A stretch of 64,000 nucleotides of DNA from CAWBYL01 sp963793025 (GTDB lineage Bacteria; Actinomycetota; Acidimicrobiia; Acidimicrobiales; Acidimicrobilacustridaceae), in NCBI GenBank assembly GCA_963793025.1, contig CAWBYL010000006.1, positions 1,426,001 through 1,490,000 on the forward strand, read 5' to 3'. The notes under the pieces were generated by a model. It saw only the letters and a program-made list of their open reading frames with translations, did not search any database and was not told where the DNA came from. Below are positions 1-9,271 of the stretch, piece after piece; the first letter of the stretch is position 1, and each line of letters begins with the position of its first letter. The position numbers and the translations under genes are program-made.

Positions 1-592
1 CGAGCGCGTGCTGAAGGGCCGCTCGCCGTTCGCCGACCGACTCGGCGAAGCGGTGGCCGTGCCCGGTCTGACCCTCGTCGACGACCCCACCGACCACCGC
101 TCCTTCGCGGCCGACACCTACGACGGCGAGGGCCTCGCCTGTCGCCGCAACACGCTGGTCGACGGTGGCGTGCTGCAGGGGTTCCTGTACGACAGCGCGG
201 CGGGGCGCCGGGCCGGGCACCCCAGCACCGGTTCGGCGGTGCGGGGGGTGTCGTCGACGCCAGGCGTCGGCTGTCAGGCCCTGGCGGTGGCTCCGGGACA
301 CGGCACCCACGACGAGCTGGTCGCCGGCGTGGAACGGGGTCTCTACGTGCAGTCCATGACCGGATGGCACTCGGGGGTCAACGCCGTGAGCGGCGACTTC
401 TCGGTGGGGGCCGAGGGCCTCATGATCCGCGACGGCCAGCTGGCCGAGCCGGTGCGCGAGGTCACCCTCGCCTCGACGTTGCAGCGCCTGCTCCTCGATG
501 TGGTGGCCATCGGAGCCGACGTCGAATGGCTGCCCGGCGGCACCGGGTGCCCCACCCTCGTCATCGGCGACGTCTCGCTCAGCGGCACCTGA
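1..592 (+). CDS. TldD/PmbA family metalloprotease subunit, 3' end only
   Basis: The reading frame is already open at the left edge, so the start lies outside the window; about 195 C-terminal residues are visible. The stretches TYDGEG, DGGVLQGFLYD and STGSAVRG match the C-terminal half of TldD/PmbA proteins. In characterised members, TldD and PmbA (TldE) form a heterodimeric zinc protease that processes small modified peptides. The zinc motif of TldD would lie upstream, so I cannot tell which subunit this is; the C-terminal pattern looks more like PmbA. The gene converges on uppP with about 60 bp between stops. Confidence 0.85.
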   Translation, partial: ERVLKGRSPFADRLGEAVAVPGLTLVDDPTDHRSFAADTYDGEGLACRRNTLVDGGVLQGFLYDSAAGRRAGHPSTGSAVRGVSSTPGVGCQALAVAPGHGTHDELVAGVERGLYVQSMTGWHSGVNAVSGDFSVGAEGLMIRDGQLAEPVREVTLASTLQRLLLDVVAIGADVEWLPGGTGCPTLVIGDVSLSGT

Positions 593-623
593 GCCCGGGG
601 TCGGCCGAGGGGGTCACAGCCTC

Positions 624-638
624 TGCCGGCGACCGGCA
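624..638. terminator. Short hairpin between convergent stops
   Basis: TGCCGG and CCGGCA flank a 3-nt loop between the convergent PmbA-like gene and uppP. There is no clear U-tract, as is usual in high-GC actinobacteria. A weak terminator candidate. Confidence 0.35.
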
Positions 639-654
639 CGTCACCAGGAGTCGA

Positions 655-1758
655 TCAGATGACGCCGGTGGCGAGAAGGCCGACCGTGAGGGCGGCGGCC
701 GCGATCCGCTCCCAACCGAAGATGGCCAGGCTGCGCGTCTGCAGCCAGGTGACCATCCACCGGATCGACACCACCGCCGCCAGGAACGCGACCACGAGGC
801 CGATGACCGGATCGACCCAACCGTAGGAGTCGACCATCAGCGAGCCGTTCTTGGCTCCTTCGTACAGGGTGGCCCCGCCGAGGGTGATGAGGCCGAGGAG
901 GAAGCTGAACTCGACGGCGGTGGCCAACGTCGACCCGATGGCCAGGGCGGCGAGGATCGTCACCAGGCTGCGGCTGGTGCCGGGCCAGAGGGCCAGGACC
1001 TGGACGACGCCGATGATCAGGCCCTGGCGCCACGTCATGTCGGTGATGGCGAAGCCGGGACGATCGGCACGGATCCGCGGTGCGACCCAGAGCAGGACCA
1101 GACCTCCGACCACCCAGGCGAAGGTCACCGGCCAGGGGCCGAGGAGGTGGTCCTTGATCGGCTTCTCGAAGGCCAGCCCGATCACCACCGCCGGGAGGGT
1201 CGCGCAGGCGAGGGCGATCAGCAGGCGCCGTCCGCCGGAGTCGCGACCGAGGAGCCCCTGGATGATGGTGGCGATGCGTCGGCGGTACAGCACCAGCACG
1301 GCGAGGATGGCGCCGAACTGGATGGCGATGGCGTAGCTGTCCGCCGCGTCCTTGGTGGCCGAGGTGTCACCGATGCCGAGGATGCGCTGGGTGACGAGGA
1401 GGTGTCCGGTGGAGCTGACCGGGAGGTACTCGGTGACGCCCTCCACCACCCCGAGAACGACGGCCTTCCACGCCGTCATCTCCTGGTCGGCGGCGGCGTG
1501 GTCGGTGCCGTCGGCCTCGACGGTGGCGGTCTCGGAGCTCGCCGCGCCGTCCACCACGGTGAGCGGGACCACCGTGGGCTCCGCGGCCCGCGCCGTCCGG
1601 GTGGTCGCCCCGAGCAGTCCCACGACGGCGACGACGACGAGCAGGAGCGATGCCGTCCGGAGGGCACGAGGCCGGTGCCTCGACGCATGCTCGGTCAGCC
1701 AGGCGGGGGGGCAGGCGCTGGGCACGGCGGGCACGCTACTGCGCGTGCGGGGGCTCAA
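655..1758 (-). CDS. uppP: Undecaprenyl-diphosphate phosphatase with N-terminal extension
   Basis: This BacA/UppP-family membrane enzyme dephosphorylates undecaprenyl pyrophosphate to recycle the lipid carrier of wall synthesis. Both family signatures are present: EGVTEYLPVSSTGH near residue 108 and PGTSRS further on. The usual protein starts near Met94 here (MTAWKAVV). Before it lie about 90 extra residues: a hydrophobic stretch at about residues 36-52, then an acidic, Thr/Ala-rich linker. The reading frame is open and the TTG start overlaps the capA stop (TTGA), which favours the long form, but a start inside the extension is possible. Last gene of a SAF-capA-uppP set. Confidence 0.88.
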   Translation of the reverse strand: MSPRTRSSVPAVPSACPPAWLTEHASRHRPRALRTASLLLVVVAVVGLLGATTRTARAAEPTVVPLTVVDGAASSETATVEADGTDHAAADQEMTAWKAVVLGVVEGVTEYLPVSSTGHLLVTQRILGIGDTSATKDAADSYAIAIQFGAILAVLVLYRRRIATIIQGLLGRDSGGRRLLIALACATLPAVVIGLAFEKPIKDHLLGPWPVTFAWVVGGLVLLWVAPRIRADRPGFAITDMTWRQGLIIGVVQVLALWPGTSRSLVTILAALAIGSTLATAVEFSFLLGLITLGGATLYEGAKNGSLMVDSYGWVDPVIGLVVAFLAAVVSIRWMVTWLQTRSLAIFGWERIAAAALTVGLLATGVI

Positions 1759-2936
1759 CTGATCGGCACCCCGTCGAAGGTGCCGGGCCCCAGACCGTTG
1801 AGGGCGGCGACGGTGCGGTCGTAGCTCGCGGCGTTGGTCTGCGGGGTGGCGTAGCGGATCAGGTAGGACGAGCGGTCGACGTAGGTGGGTCGGTACGTGA
1901 CCGACTGGCTCCAGGATCCGTCGGGCTGTTCGGCGAAGGTCACGGCCACGATCACCCCGTCGTTGGAGGGGACGGGCGTGGCCGGCGTCCCCTGGTTGGA
2001 GAGCAGGTTCCCCGTGCCGTAGATCACGTACTCACCGTTGGCCCGGCGCTCGGCCGCCTGCACCACGTGGACGTGCTGACCGATGACCAGATCGATGTCG
2101 GCGGAGTCGCTGAGGGCGGCGGCCTGGGCCTTCTGCTCGTCGGTGGGGAGCGACTGGTACTCGAGGCCCCAGTGCATCTCGACGATGACGACGTCGGCCC
2201 CCGCCGCCCGGGCCTCGTGGGCGTCGGCGAGGATGCGATCGACGTCGACCAGGTTGACGACCCAGGGCGTGGCCGACGGCACGGGGATCCCGTTGGTGCC
2301 GTAGGTGTAGTCGAGGTGGGCGACACGCACGCCCTTCACGTCGTGGAGGTCCGGGCGGGACGCCTCGGACTCGTCACGGGCGGTTCCCACGTGGCCCAGG
2401 CCGACCCGGTCGAGCTCGTCGAGGGTGGCGGTGATGCCGGACACGCCCTGGTCGAGCGAGTGGTTCGAGGCGGTGGAGCAGGCGTCGAAGCCGACGGCGG
2501 CGGCGGCGGCGGCGATCTCCTTGGCCGTATTGAAGAGCGGATACCCGCTCAGGTCGGTGTCGTCGGGGGAGAGAGGCGTCTCCATGTGGCAGAAGGCGAG
2601 GTCGGCTTCCTCGACGGCCGGGGCGATCTCGCTGAACATGGGGGTGAAGTCGTAGGTGGACCCGCCCCCGTTGGCCAGCGCGCGGCGCTGCACGGGCATG
2701 TGCAGGAGCAGGTCGCCGGTTGTGACCACGGTGAAGGAGCGCAGCTCCCGTTCGAGCGAGGTCGGGCTCGCGGTGGAGCCATTCGTGCCGTCGGCGGACC
2801 CGGGGGCGGCCGCCGGGGGGTCGCCGCTGCCGGACCCCTCGCCCGTGCTGCAGGCGCTCACCGGACCGACGGCGACGGCGACGGCCAGGAGCGACGCGAC
2901 CACGACCCGACGGGCGGGTGCGGCCAGCGAGCTCAT
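1755..2936 (-). CDS. CapA family lipoprotein (PGA_cap metallophosphoesterase-like)
   Basis: The protein has 393 residues. Its N-terminus is a lipoprotein signal ending in VSAC, so it is probably anchored outside the membrane. TGDLLLH near residue 95, ASNHSLDQG and DLVIGQHVHVVQ are the metal-binding motifs of the CapA/PGA_cap calcineurin-like fold. CapA is needed for poly-gamma-glutamate capsule export in Bacillus, but no capB or capC homologue is visible here, so the substrate is unknown. It overlaps uppP downstream and starts 9 bp after the SAF gene, which suggests an envelope operon. Confidence 0.85.
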   Translation of the reverse strand: MSSLAAPARRVVVASLLAVAVAVGPVSACSTGEGSGSGDPPAAAPGSADGTNGSTASPTSLERELRSFTVVTTGDLLLHMPVQRRALANGGGSTYDFTPMFSEIAPAVEEADLAFCHMETPLSPDDTDLSGYPLFNTAKEIAAAAAAVGFDACSTASNHSLDQGVSGITATLDELDRVGLGHVGTARDESEASRPDLHDVKGVRVAHLDYTYGTNGIPVPSATPWVVNLVDVDRILADAHEARAAGADVVIVEMHWGLEYQSLPTDEQKAQAAALSDSADIDLVIGQHVHVVQAAERRANGEYVIYGTGNLLSNQGTPATPVPSNDGVIVAVTFAEQPDGSWSQSVTYRPTYVDRSSYLIRYATPQTNAASYDRTVAALNGLGPGTFDGVPIS

Positions 2937-2945
2937 CGGCCGAAG

Positions 2946-3596
2946 CTACCCGGGAGCCACGAGGGCGATCGTGATCGCCCCGTCGAGCGCCGCCCGCGCG
3001 ACTCGCGGTGCCTCCGTCCCGGTCACGCCCACCGTGACCGACTCGGTGTCGACGGCGACGACGACGGCGCCTCGCGCCACCTGGCGGGCACCGCTGCTCG
3101 ACGACCCCGAACGGAGGGTGTCCTCGATCGTCGCGGCACCGAAGAGCTCCTCCGGTGCGTAGAGGTCGAGCCGGTCGCCCACGACGAGGTCGGGTGCGGT
3201 GGGATCGAGGGGGACCCCGATGGCCCGCCCCCCGGCGGGCAGCAGGGCGCGTGGACCGCTCGACCCGCCGCCGGAGAGACGTCGCCGGAGTACGACCTCA
3301 CCGGGGAGTACCACCTCGGTGACGGTGCGGCCGACCGGATCGGCGGACCAGTCAGAGGGAACGACGGCGATGGGGAGCTCGGCCCAGTGCACGTCGTCGT
3401 CGGTGACGACGTGGCCCGGCTCGAGCTCGGTCGAGGCGACCGGTACGGCCTGCGACGTCCCGAAGGCGGCCCGGGTGTGCTCGGCTCGGGCGACCACGCC
3501 GGCGGCCAGGCAGCCAGCGGCCACGGCCAGGATCAGGGTGGCGATCCAGCGGGCCGATCGGCCCCGGTGTCGCCGACCCGGAAGCGGGATTCCCAA
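2946..3596 (-). CDS. SAF-domain membrane protein (CpaB/RcpC-like)
   Basis: A 216-residue protein with a basic N-terminus, one membrane segment at about residues 18-36 and an SAF domain (ELEPGHVVTDDDV at about 57-69, then LPGEVVLRR). The order resembles Flp pilus protein CpaB/RcpC, which also binds wall glycans, but no pilus genes are nearby. The start is TTG (MGIPLPG), preceded on the reverse strand by a GGAGG-type ribosome-binding site. It is the first gene of the likely SAF-capA-uppP operon. Confidence 0.7.
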   Translation of the reverse strand: MGIPLPGRRHRGRSARWIATLILAVAAGCLAAGVVARAEHTRAAFGTSQAVPVASTELEPGHVVTDDDVHWAELPIAVVPSDWSADPVGRTVTEVVLPGEVVLRRRLSGGGSSGPRALLPAGGRAIGVPLDPTAPDLVVGDRLDLYAPEELFGAATIEDTLRSGSSSSGARQVARGAVVVAVDTESVTVGVTGTEAPRVARAALDGAITIALVAPG

Positions 3597-3704
3597 CGAA
3601 GTCCTCCAGAGCGGGGACGGCGTAGGGGGAAGCGGCGCTCACTCTAGGGCGATGGACGAGAACGACGAAAGGGGTTGGTCGACGGTGGTCGACCGCCCTG
3701 GGCC

Positions 3705-4076
3705 TCAGGCCGACGCAGGGGCGGAGGTCGATGCAGTAGACGACGACGAGGGCGAGTCCGACTTGTTGGTGTCCGACTTCTTGGCGTCCGAGGACGTCGA
3801 CGAGCTCGACGAGTCCGGGGAGCTCGAGCTGTCCGACGAAGCCGACGACGAGGTCGATCCCTCCGACGAGGTCGACGTCGAGGAGGACGTCGATGAAGAG
3901 CCGCGGCTGTCGTTCTTGTAGAAGCCGCTTCCCTTGAAGGCGATGCCGACCGAGCCGAACTTCTTCTTCAGGGCCCCTCCGCAGGACGGGCACTCGGTGA
4001 GAGCGTCGTCGTGGAAGGACTGCTGGACCTCGAGCTCGTTGCCACAGTCCTTGCAGCGGTAGTCGTACATCGGCAT
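3705..4076 (-). CDS. FmdB family zinc-ribbon protein
   Basis: A 123-residue protein that starts MPMYDYRCKDCG and has a second pair CPSCG at about residue 31, together forming the FmdB-type zinc ribbon. Residues after about 58 form a low-complexity tail made almost wholly of Ser, Thr and Asp. FmdB was named as a putative regulator of formamidase/amidase genes; its biochemical role is not established. Such Ser-rich tails occur in actinobacterial members. A CIRCE-like element overlies its promoter, which suggests heat-shock control. Confidence 0.85.
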   Translation of the reverse strand: MPMYDYRCKDCGNELEVQQSFHDDALTECPSCGGALKKKFGSVGIAFKGSGFYKNDSRGSSSTSSSTSTSSEGSTSSSASSDSSSSPDSSSSSTSSDAKKSDTNKSDSPSSSSTASTSAPASA

Positions 4077-4112
4077 GTGCGTGGTCCTCCGTCGTCCCGG
4101 ATGCCGCGGTCG

Positions 4113-4139
4113 TTAGCACTCGAACGACGCGACTGCCAG
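4113..4139 (-). promoter_or_regulatory. CIRCE-like HrcA operator of the fmdB-type gene
   Basis: TTAGCACTC, a 9-nt spacer and GACTGCCAG match the CIRCE layout (TTAGCACTC-N9-GAGTGCTAA). The left half is perfect; the right half fits the common variant GAGTGCCAG except at one base. A TATGCT -10-like hexamer on the reverse strand (4138-4143) abuts the site, so a repressor bound here would cover the transcription start. The start codon is 37 nt downstream. Confidence 0.6.
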
Positions 4140-4286
4140 CATAGCGACGTCGACGCGTCGCCCCCACGTCGATCCTCGTCGGGAGTGGGGGCGGGCACCC
4201 GCGGAGGCTGTCGGGCTCGGCGCCGGCGGCGGCCCACGTCCGTCGGGTCCGTTCCGGCGTCGCCCGAGGCCGGGACGGGACCCGCA

Positions 4287-4292
4287 TACGAT
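4287..4292 (+). promoter_or_regulatory. -10 box of galU
   Basis: TACGAT lies about 26 nt before the galU GTG start. The predicted leader of about 20 nt carries a GAGGAG ribosome-binding site, so galU looks leadered, unlike many genes in this window. Confidence 0.4.
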
Positions 4293-4318
4293 GAGCCCGC
4301 CACCCACGAGGAGCTGCC

Positions 4319-5200
<882 letters not shown>

Positions 5201-5204
<4 letters not shown>

Positions 5205-6439
5205 TCTCCGTTCGCCGACGCGCGCGCACTTCGTGCTGGCCGGGTGTCCTCCGCTTCCTGCCGTCTCCCTGCCGCTGGCCGCCTGCCTCGGGTTGGTCAC
5301 CGCCGCCGATGCCGTGGCGGGGGAGGCGGTCCCGCCCTTCGCCAACACCGCCATGGACGGGTTCGCCGTGCGCGCCGCCGACGTGGCCGAGGCACCGGCG
5401 ACGCTGAAGGTCGTCGGCACCGTCGCCGCCGGGATGTCAGGCCTGGAGAGCCCGGTCGGTCCGGGCGAGGCGGTGCGGATCATGACCGGAGCGCCCATAC
5501 CTCCGGGGGCCGACGCCATCGTCATGGTGGAGCTGACGGACTCCGACGGCGACGGCACCTCGGTGGTGGTGCGGGAGCCGGTGCCACTCGGCAACCACAT
5601 CCGCCCTGCCGGCGACGACGTCGTGGCCGGGGACGGGGTCCTCGACGCGGGAACGGTGCTCACCCCCGGTCATCTGGGTCTGCTGGCCACCGTCGGCATC
5701 AGGGAGGCCAGCGTCGTGCGCTCGGCCGCGGGTGGGGGTCATCTCGACCGGCGACGAGCTGGTCGACGACGGCTCGCCCCTCGGCCCCGGCCAGATCCGT
5801 GACTCCAACCGCCTCACCCTGCTCGCCCTGGTCGCCGAGAGCGGCTTCGAGACCGTCGACCTCGGCCTCGTCCGCGACGACGAGGCCGCCATCGAGGCCG
5901 CGCTCGCGCGACGGGATCGAGCGCTGCGACGCCCTCGTCACCAGCGGCGGCGTGAGCATGGGCGACTTCGACTTCGTCAAGGTGGTGCTCGACCGCATCG
6001 GTGACATGCGCTGGATGCAGATCGCCATCAAGCCGGCCAAGCCGTTCGCCTTCGGCACGGTCACCCGGTCGGACGGGGCGGCCGTCCCCGTTTTCGGGCT
6101 GCCCGGCAACCCGGTGTCGTCGATGGTGAGCTTCGAGCTGTTCTGCCGACCGGGCCTGCGCCGCATGGCCGGTCACGCCGAGGACCGTCTCGATCGCCCC
6201 ATGGTCGTCGCCATGGCCGACGAGGCAACTGCCTCGACGTCCCGACGGCAAGACCCACTTCGCCCGGGTCGCCTGCCGACTACGAGCCGGCCTCGGCCAG
6301 CTACCGGGTCCGGTCGGCCGGCGCCCAGGGATCGCACCACATGATGGCCATGGCCGCAGCCGACGCTCTGGCCGAGCTGCCCGACGGCCCGACCGTCGAA
6401 GCGGGCCAGACCGTGACGGTCCGCCTCCTACGCCCGTAG
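5201..6439 (+). pseudogene. moeA: Molybdopterin molybdenumtransferase, multiple frameshifts
   Basis: MoeA inserts molybdate into adenylylated molybdopterin. The whole protein can be followed from MISV at 5201 to VRLLRP and a TAG ending at 6439, but only by changing frame at about 5212-5230, 5722, 5912, 6230 and 6278. Family motifs survive: NTAMDGFAVR, VISTGDEL (5732 onward), TSGGVSMGDFDFV, FGLPGNPVSSM and GSHHMM. Near 5912 the shift fits loss of a CG in a CGCGCG run. Codon use stays high-GC3 and motifs are not eroded. That suggests either very recent inactivation or local sequence errors. moaA follows after 9 bp. Confidence 0.8.
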
Positions 6440-6448
6440 CCTGAGCTG

Positions 6449-7454
6449 ATGCCTGCACCGGAAGCCACCCCCCTCGTCGACGGGTTCGGCCGCGTCCACC
6501 GCGACCTGCGCATCTCGGTCACCGACCGCTGCAACTTCCGGTGCTCCTACTGCATGCCCGCCGAGGGCATGGACTGGCTGCCCCGCGCCGAGCTGCTGAG
6601 CTACGAGGAGCTGGCCCGCGTGGCCGGCGTGCTGCGTGGACCACTTCGGCTTCGACGGCATCCGCCTCACCGGGGGCGAGCCGACGGTGCGGGCCCACCT
6701 GCCGGTGCTCGTCGAGAAGCTGGCCGCCCTGGACGTGGACCTCGCCCTCACCACCAACGGCGCCACCCTGCCGGCTGGTCGCCCACGACCTGGCCGCCGC
6801 CGGCCTCCGCCGCATCAACGTCTCGTGCGATTCGCTCCGCGCCGATCGCTTCCTCGAGATCACACGGCGCGACGAGCTGGACCGGGTGCTCGACGGCATC
6901 GACGCCGCCCTCGAGGCGGGTCTCGACCCGGTGAAGCTGAACGTCGTGGTCATGCGGGGGGTGAACGACGACGAGATCGTCGATTTCGCCGAGTACGGCC
7001 GGGACAAGGGCGTGCACGTGCGCTTCATCGAGTTCATGCCGCTCGACGCCCAGCAGGAGTGGACCAACGACCAGGTCGTCACCCAGGCCGAGATCATCGA
7101 GGCGGTGGGGGCCGCCTTCCCGATCGAGCCCGTGCCGTCCGCCGACCGGGGATCGCGCCGGCCGAGCGGTGGCGCTACGTCGACGGTCGCGGCGACATCG
7201 GGGTCATCGCCAGCGTCACCCAGGCCTTCTGCGAGTCCTGCGACCGGGTCCGTCTCACCGCCGAGGGCATGCTGCGCCACTGTCTCTTCGCCACCCGCGA
7301 GCTCGACCTGCGGGCCCTGCTGCGGGCCGGGGCCACCGACGACGACCTGGCCGCCGCCATCGCCGGCGAGGTGGGGGAGAAGTGGGCCGGACACCAGATC
7401 AACCAGGTCCACTTCATCCGCCCGAAGCGGTCGATGAGCCAGATCGGCGGCTGA
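6449..7454 (+). pseudogene. moaA: GTP 3',8-cyclase MoaA, three apparent frameshifts
   Basis: MoaA is the radical SAM enzyme that begins molybdenum cofactor synthesis from GTP, working with MoaC. The N-terminal cluster motif (CNFRCSYC), the GTP-binding region, the C-terminal second cluster (CESCDRVRL...RHC) and the rest of a roughly 335-residue protein are all recognisable, but the frame changes at about 6634, 6776 and 7147. Each is consistent with one extra or two missing bases. The terminal GG typical of MoaA is present (SQIGG). It has the same indel density as moeA, while adjoining genes are intact. Confidence 0.8.
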
Positions 7455-7509
7455 GCCGACAGCAGCGGAGCGGCGGCTGAGCCGACAGCAGCGGAGCGGC
7501 GGCTGAGCC
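7445..7509. repeat. 26-bp tandem repeat over the moaA stop
   Basis: Two identical 26-bp copies (7445-7470, 7471-7496) and a 13-bp third part-copy begin CGGCGGCTGAGCC. The first contains the moaA stop codon. Each unit has a small CGGC-TGA-GCCG fold. Confidence 0.85.
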
Positions 7510-7519
7510 CTGATTGGGG

Positions 7520-9214
7520 TCAGCTGGCGGTCCGGCAGCCGTCGGTGCCGGCCACGGCGGCGTGGGCCGACCCCGGCCGGCCGAGGACGGTGGCTCCGGC
7601 ACACCGGCCGAACACCACCAGGCCGCGCTCCTCGAGGTCCTGTGGCCCGGGCCCGGTACCGGAAGCGAACACCACCACCAGCCCGTCTCGATCCCGCACG
7701 ATGGCCACCACCTCGTCCACCTGGTCCTCGTAGTCGGGGTTGTCCTGCATGGTCGTCAGGACCACGCGTGAGGGCAGCACGTAGGTGGGGTTGCCGGTGG
7801 CGGTCCACACCGTCGAGGTCTCGTCGGTGAAGAAGATCGTGTCCGGAGCCACCTCGGCGAGGGCCAGGTCGTCGCGGACCGCAACCTGGGCCCGGCCCAG
7901 AACCGTGAGGTAGTCGTGGCCGCTGCGCAGGTCCCAGAGGGGAACGGCGGCGAGGGCCAGCGCCACGGCGATGACGGCGACGTCGACCGCCGCGGGCCGC
8001 GCCCTCGGTGCCCGGCTGAGCGCCAGGCGACCCGCTCGATGGAGGACCGAGAGCACGAGCAGGTAGGCGACGACCTGGACGGGACCGAAGAGCCGTTGTT
8101 CCGGCGGCACTGCCGCATCGAGGAGGAGACAGGTGACGACCACGACCAGCGAGTAGACGACGAGGAACACGGCCAGGGAGAGGTCGATCCGGTCGGATGC
8201 GTCGAGGGGGCCTCGATCGAGGGCCCGGCGGACCGTACGGACCCCGACCACCGCGACGGGCCCGGCCACGAGCAGGACCACGAGCACCACCCGCAGGCCG
8301 AACAACCAGCTCTCGGGCACCATGAACCAGGCCCCCATGGTGTCGACGACGGGACGCAGGAGCGGCACCGGGTGCCAGGCGACGACCTTGGGTGAGCCGC
8401 CGGCGACGAGGCCGGGCAGCAGGGTGGAGCCGAGGACCGCCGCGGCCAGAGCCCCGGCCAGCCCGAGCCGTCGGCGCAGTGGTCGGCGGTGGTCCAGGAG
8501 GATGACGGTCGCCGCCGCCACGCCGCACGCAACGCCGGGATACCGGGTCAGGACGGCGGCCACGACGAGCACGAACAGAGCGCTCAACCTGACCCGCTCG
8601 CCCGTGGTGCCCGGCTCGGACGGCAGGGCGGCCACGACGAGCGCGCCGAGGGCCAGCGGTAGGAAGAGTCGCTCGGAGGCGATCACACCCGACCAGCCGA
8701 GGGGCGCGCCGGGGCCCAGGTAGGTCTCGGTGGTGTGGCCGACCATGACGAGCACCGTGCCGATCACGGCCACGCCACCCGATCGGGTGGCCAGCCACAG
8801 GGCCCCGAACGATGCCGCGCCCAGCCCGATCAGGCCCACGACGGAGATGACGCGGGCGGCGTCGAACGCTGACAGCCCGGCGCTCCCGACGACGGCGAGA
8901 GCTGCGGGGTATCCCGGCGGCCACTCCGACAGGGGGATCTCCGTGCCCCACGAGACCTGCTGGGCCGGTCCGGCGCGCTCGGTGGCCAGCGCGAACGGTG
9001 TGGTGAGCCCCCTGCCGTCGGCCAGGTTGTCGGCGGCCCCGATGTAGCCGGCGCTGTCCACCACCTCGAGCATGCGGGGCGAGGTCCACCACCAGGCGGC
9101 CACCGCCACCACCACGAGGAGCAGGGCGAGGAGGGTGACGACCGGCGACCGGAGCCGGGCCCTCGGCCCCGTGGACGAGTCGTCCGCCTCGTCCACGTCT
9201 GGCACGACCGTCAC
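7520..9214 (-). CDS. GT-C-type multi-pass membrane glycosyltransferase-like protein
   Basis: A 564-residue polytopic membrane protein. After a TM segment at about residues 27-45, an acidic DSAGY motif sits in the first outer loop (about 53-57). The layout, with a long loop containing SEWPPGYPAALA and then many membrane spans, resembles the GT-C/PMT-like fold that uses polyprenyl-linked sugars. The hydrophilic C-terminal part is probably extracellular. Substrate unknown. The GTG start fits the first positively charged region. It lies tail-to-tail with moaA. Confidence 0.6.
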   Translation of the reverse strand: MTVVPDVDEADDSSTGPRARLRSPVVTLLALLLVVVAVAAWWWTSPRMLEVVDSAGYIGAADNLADGRGLTTPFALATERAGPAQQVSWGTEIPLSEWPPGYPAALAVVGSAGLSAFDAARVISVVGLIGLGAASFGALWLATRSGGVAVIGTVLVMVGHTTETYLGPGAPLGWSGVIASERLFLPLALGALVVAALPSEPGTTGERVRLSALFVLVVAAVLTRYPGVACGVAAATVILLDHRRPLRRRLGLAGALAAAVLGSTLLPGLVAGGSPKVVAWHPVPLLRPVVDTMGAWFMVPESWLFGLRVVLVVLLVAGPVAVVGVRTVRRALDRGPLDASDRIDLSLAVFLVVYSLVVVVTCLLLDAAVPPEQRLFGPVQVVAYLLVLSVLHRAGRLALSRAPRARPAAVDVAVIAVALALAAVPLWDLRSGHDYLTVLGRAQVAVRDDLALAEVAPDTIFFTDETSTVWTATGNPTYVLPSRVVLTTMQDNPDYEDQVDEVVAIVRDRDGLVVVFASGTGPGPQDLEERGLVVFGRCAGATVLGRPGSAHAAVAGTDGCRTAS

Positions 9215-9271
9215 ACTATGGCGACCTGTTCGTCCACCCGCGTACGTCCGTGACGCCGGGCGAGCCGACCG

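Noticed and set aside
364..1824. Long plus-strand ORF of 486 residues opposite uppP
   Set aside because: Arg/Asp/Gly-rich composition without a family; the uppP frame on the other strand has all the motifs. Typical shadow in high-GC DNA.
1755..2936. Poly-gamma-glutamate capsule locus
   Set aside because: Only capA is present; capB, capC and capE are absent, so capsule synthesis cannot be claimed.
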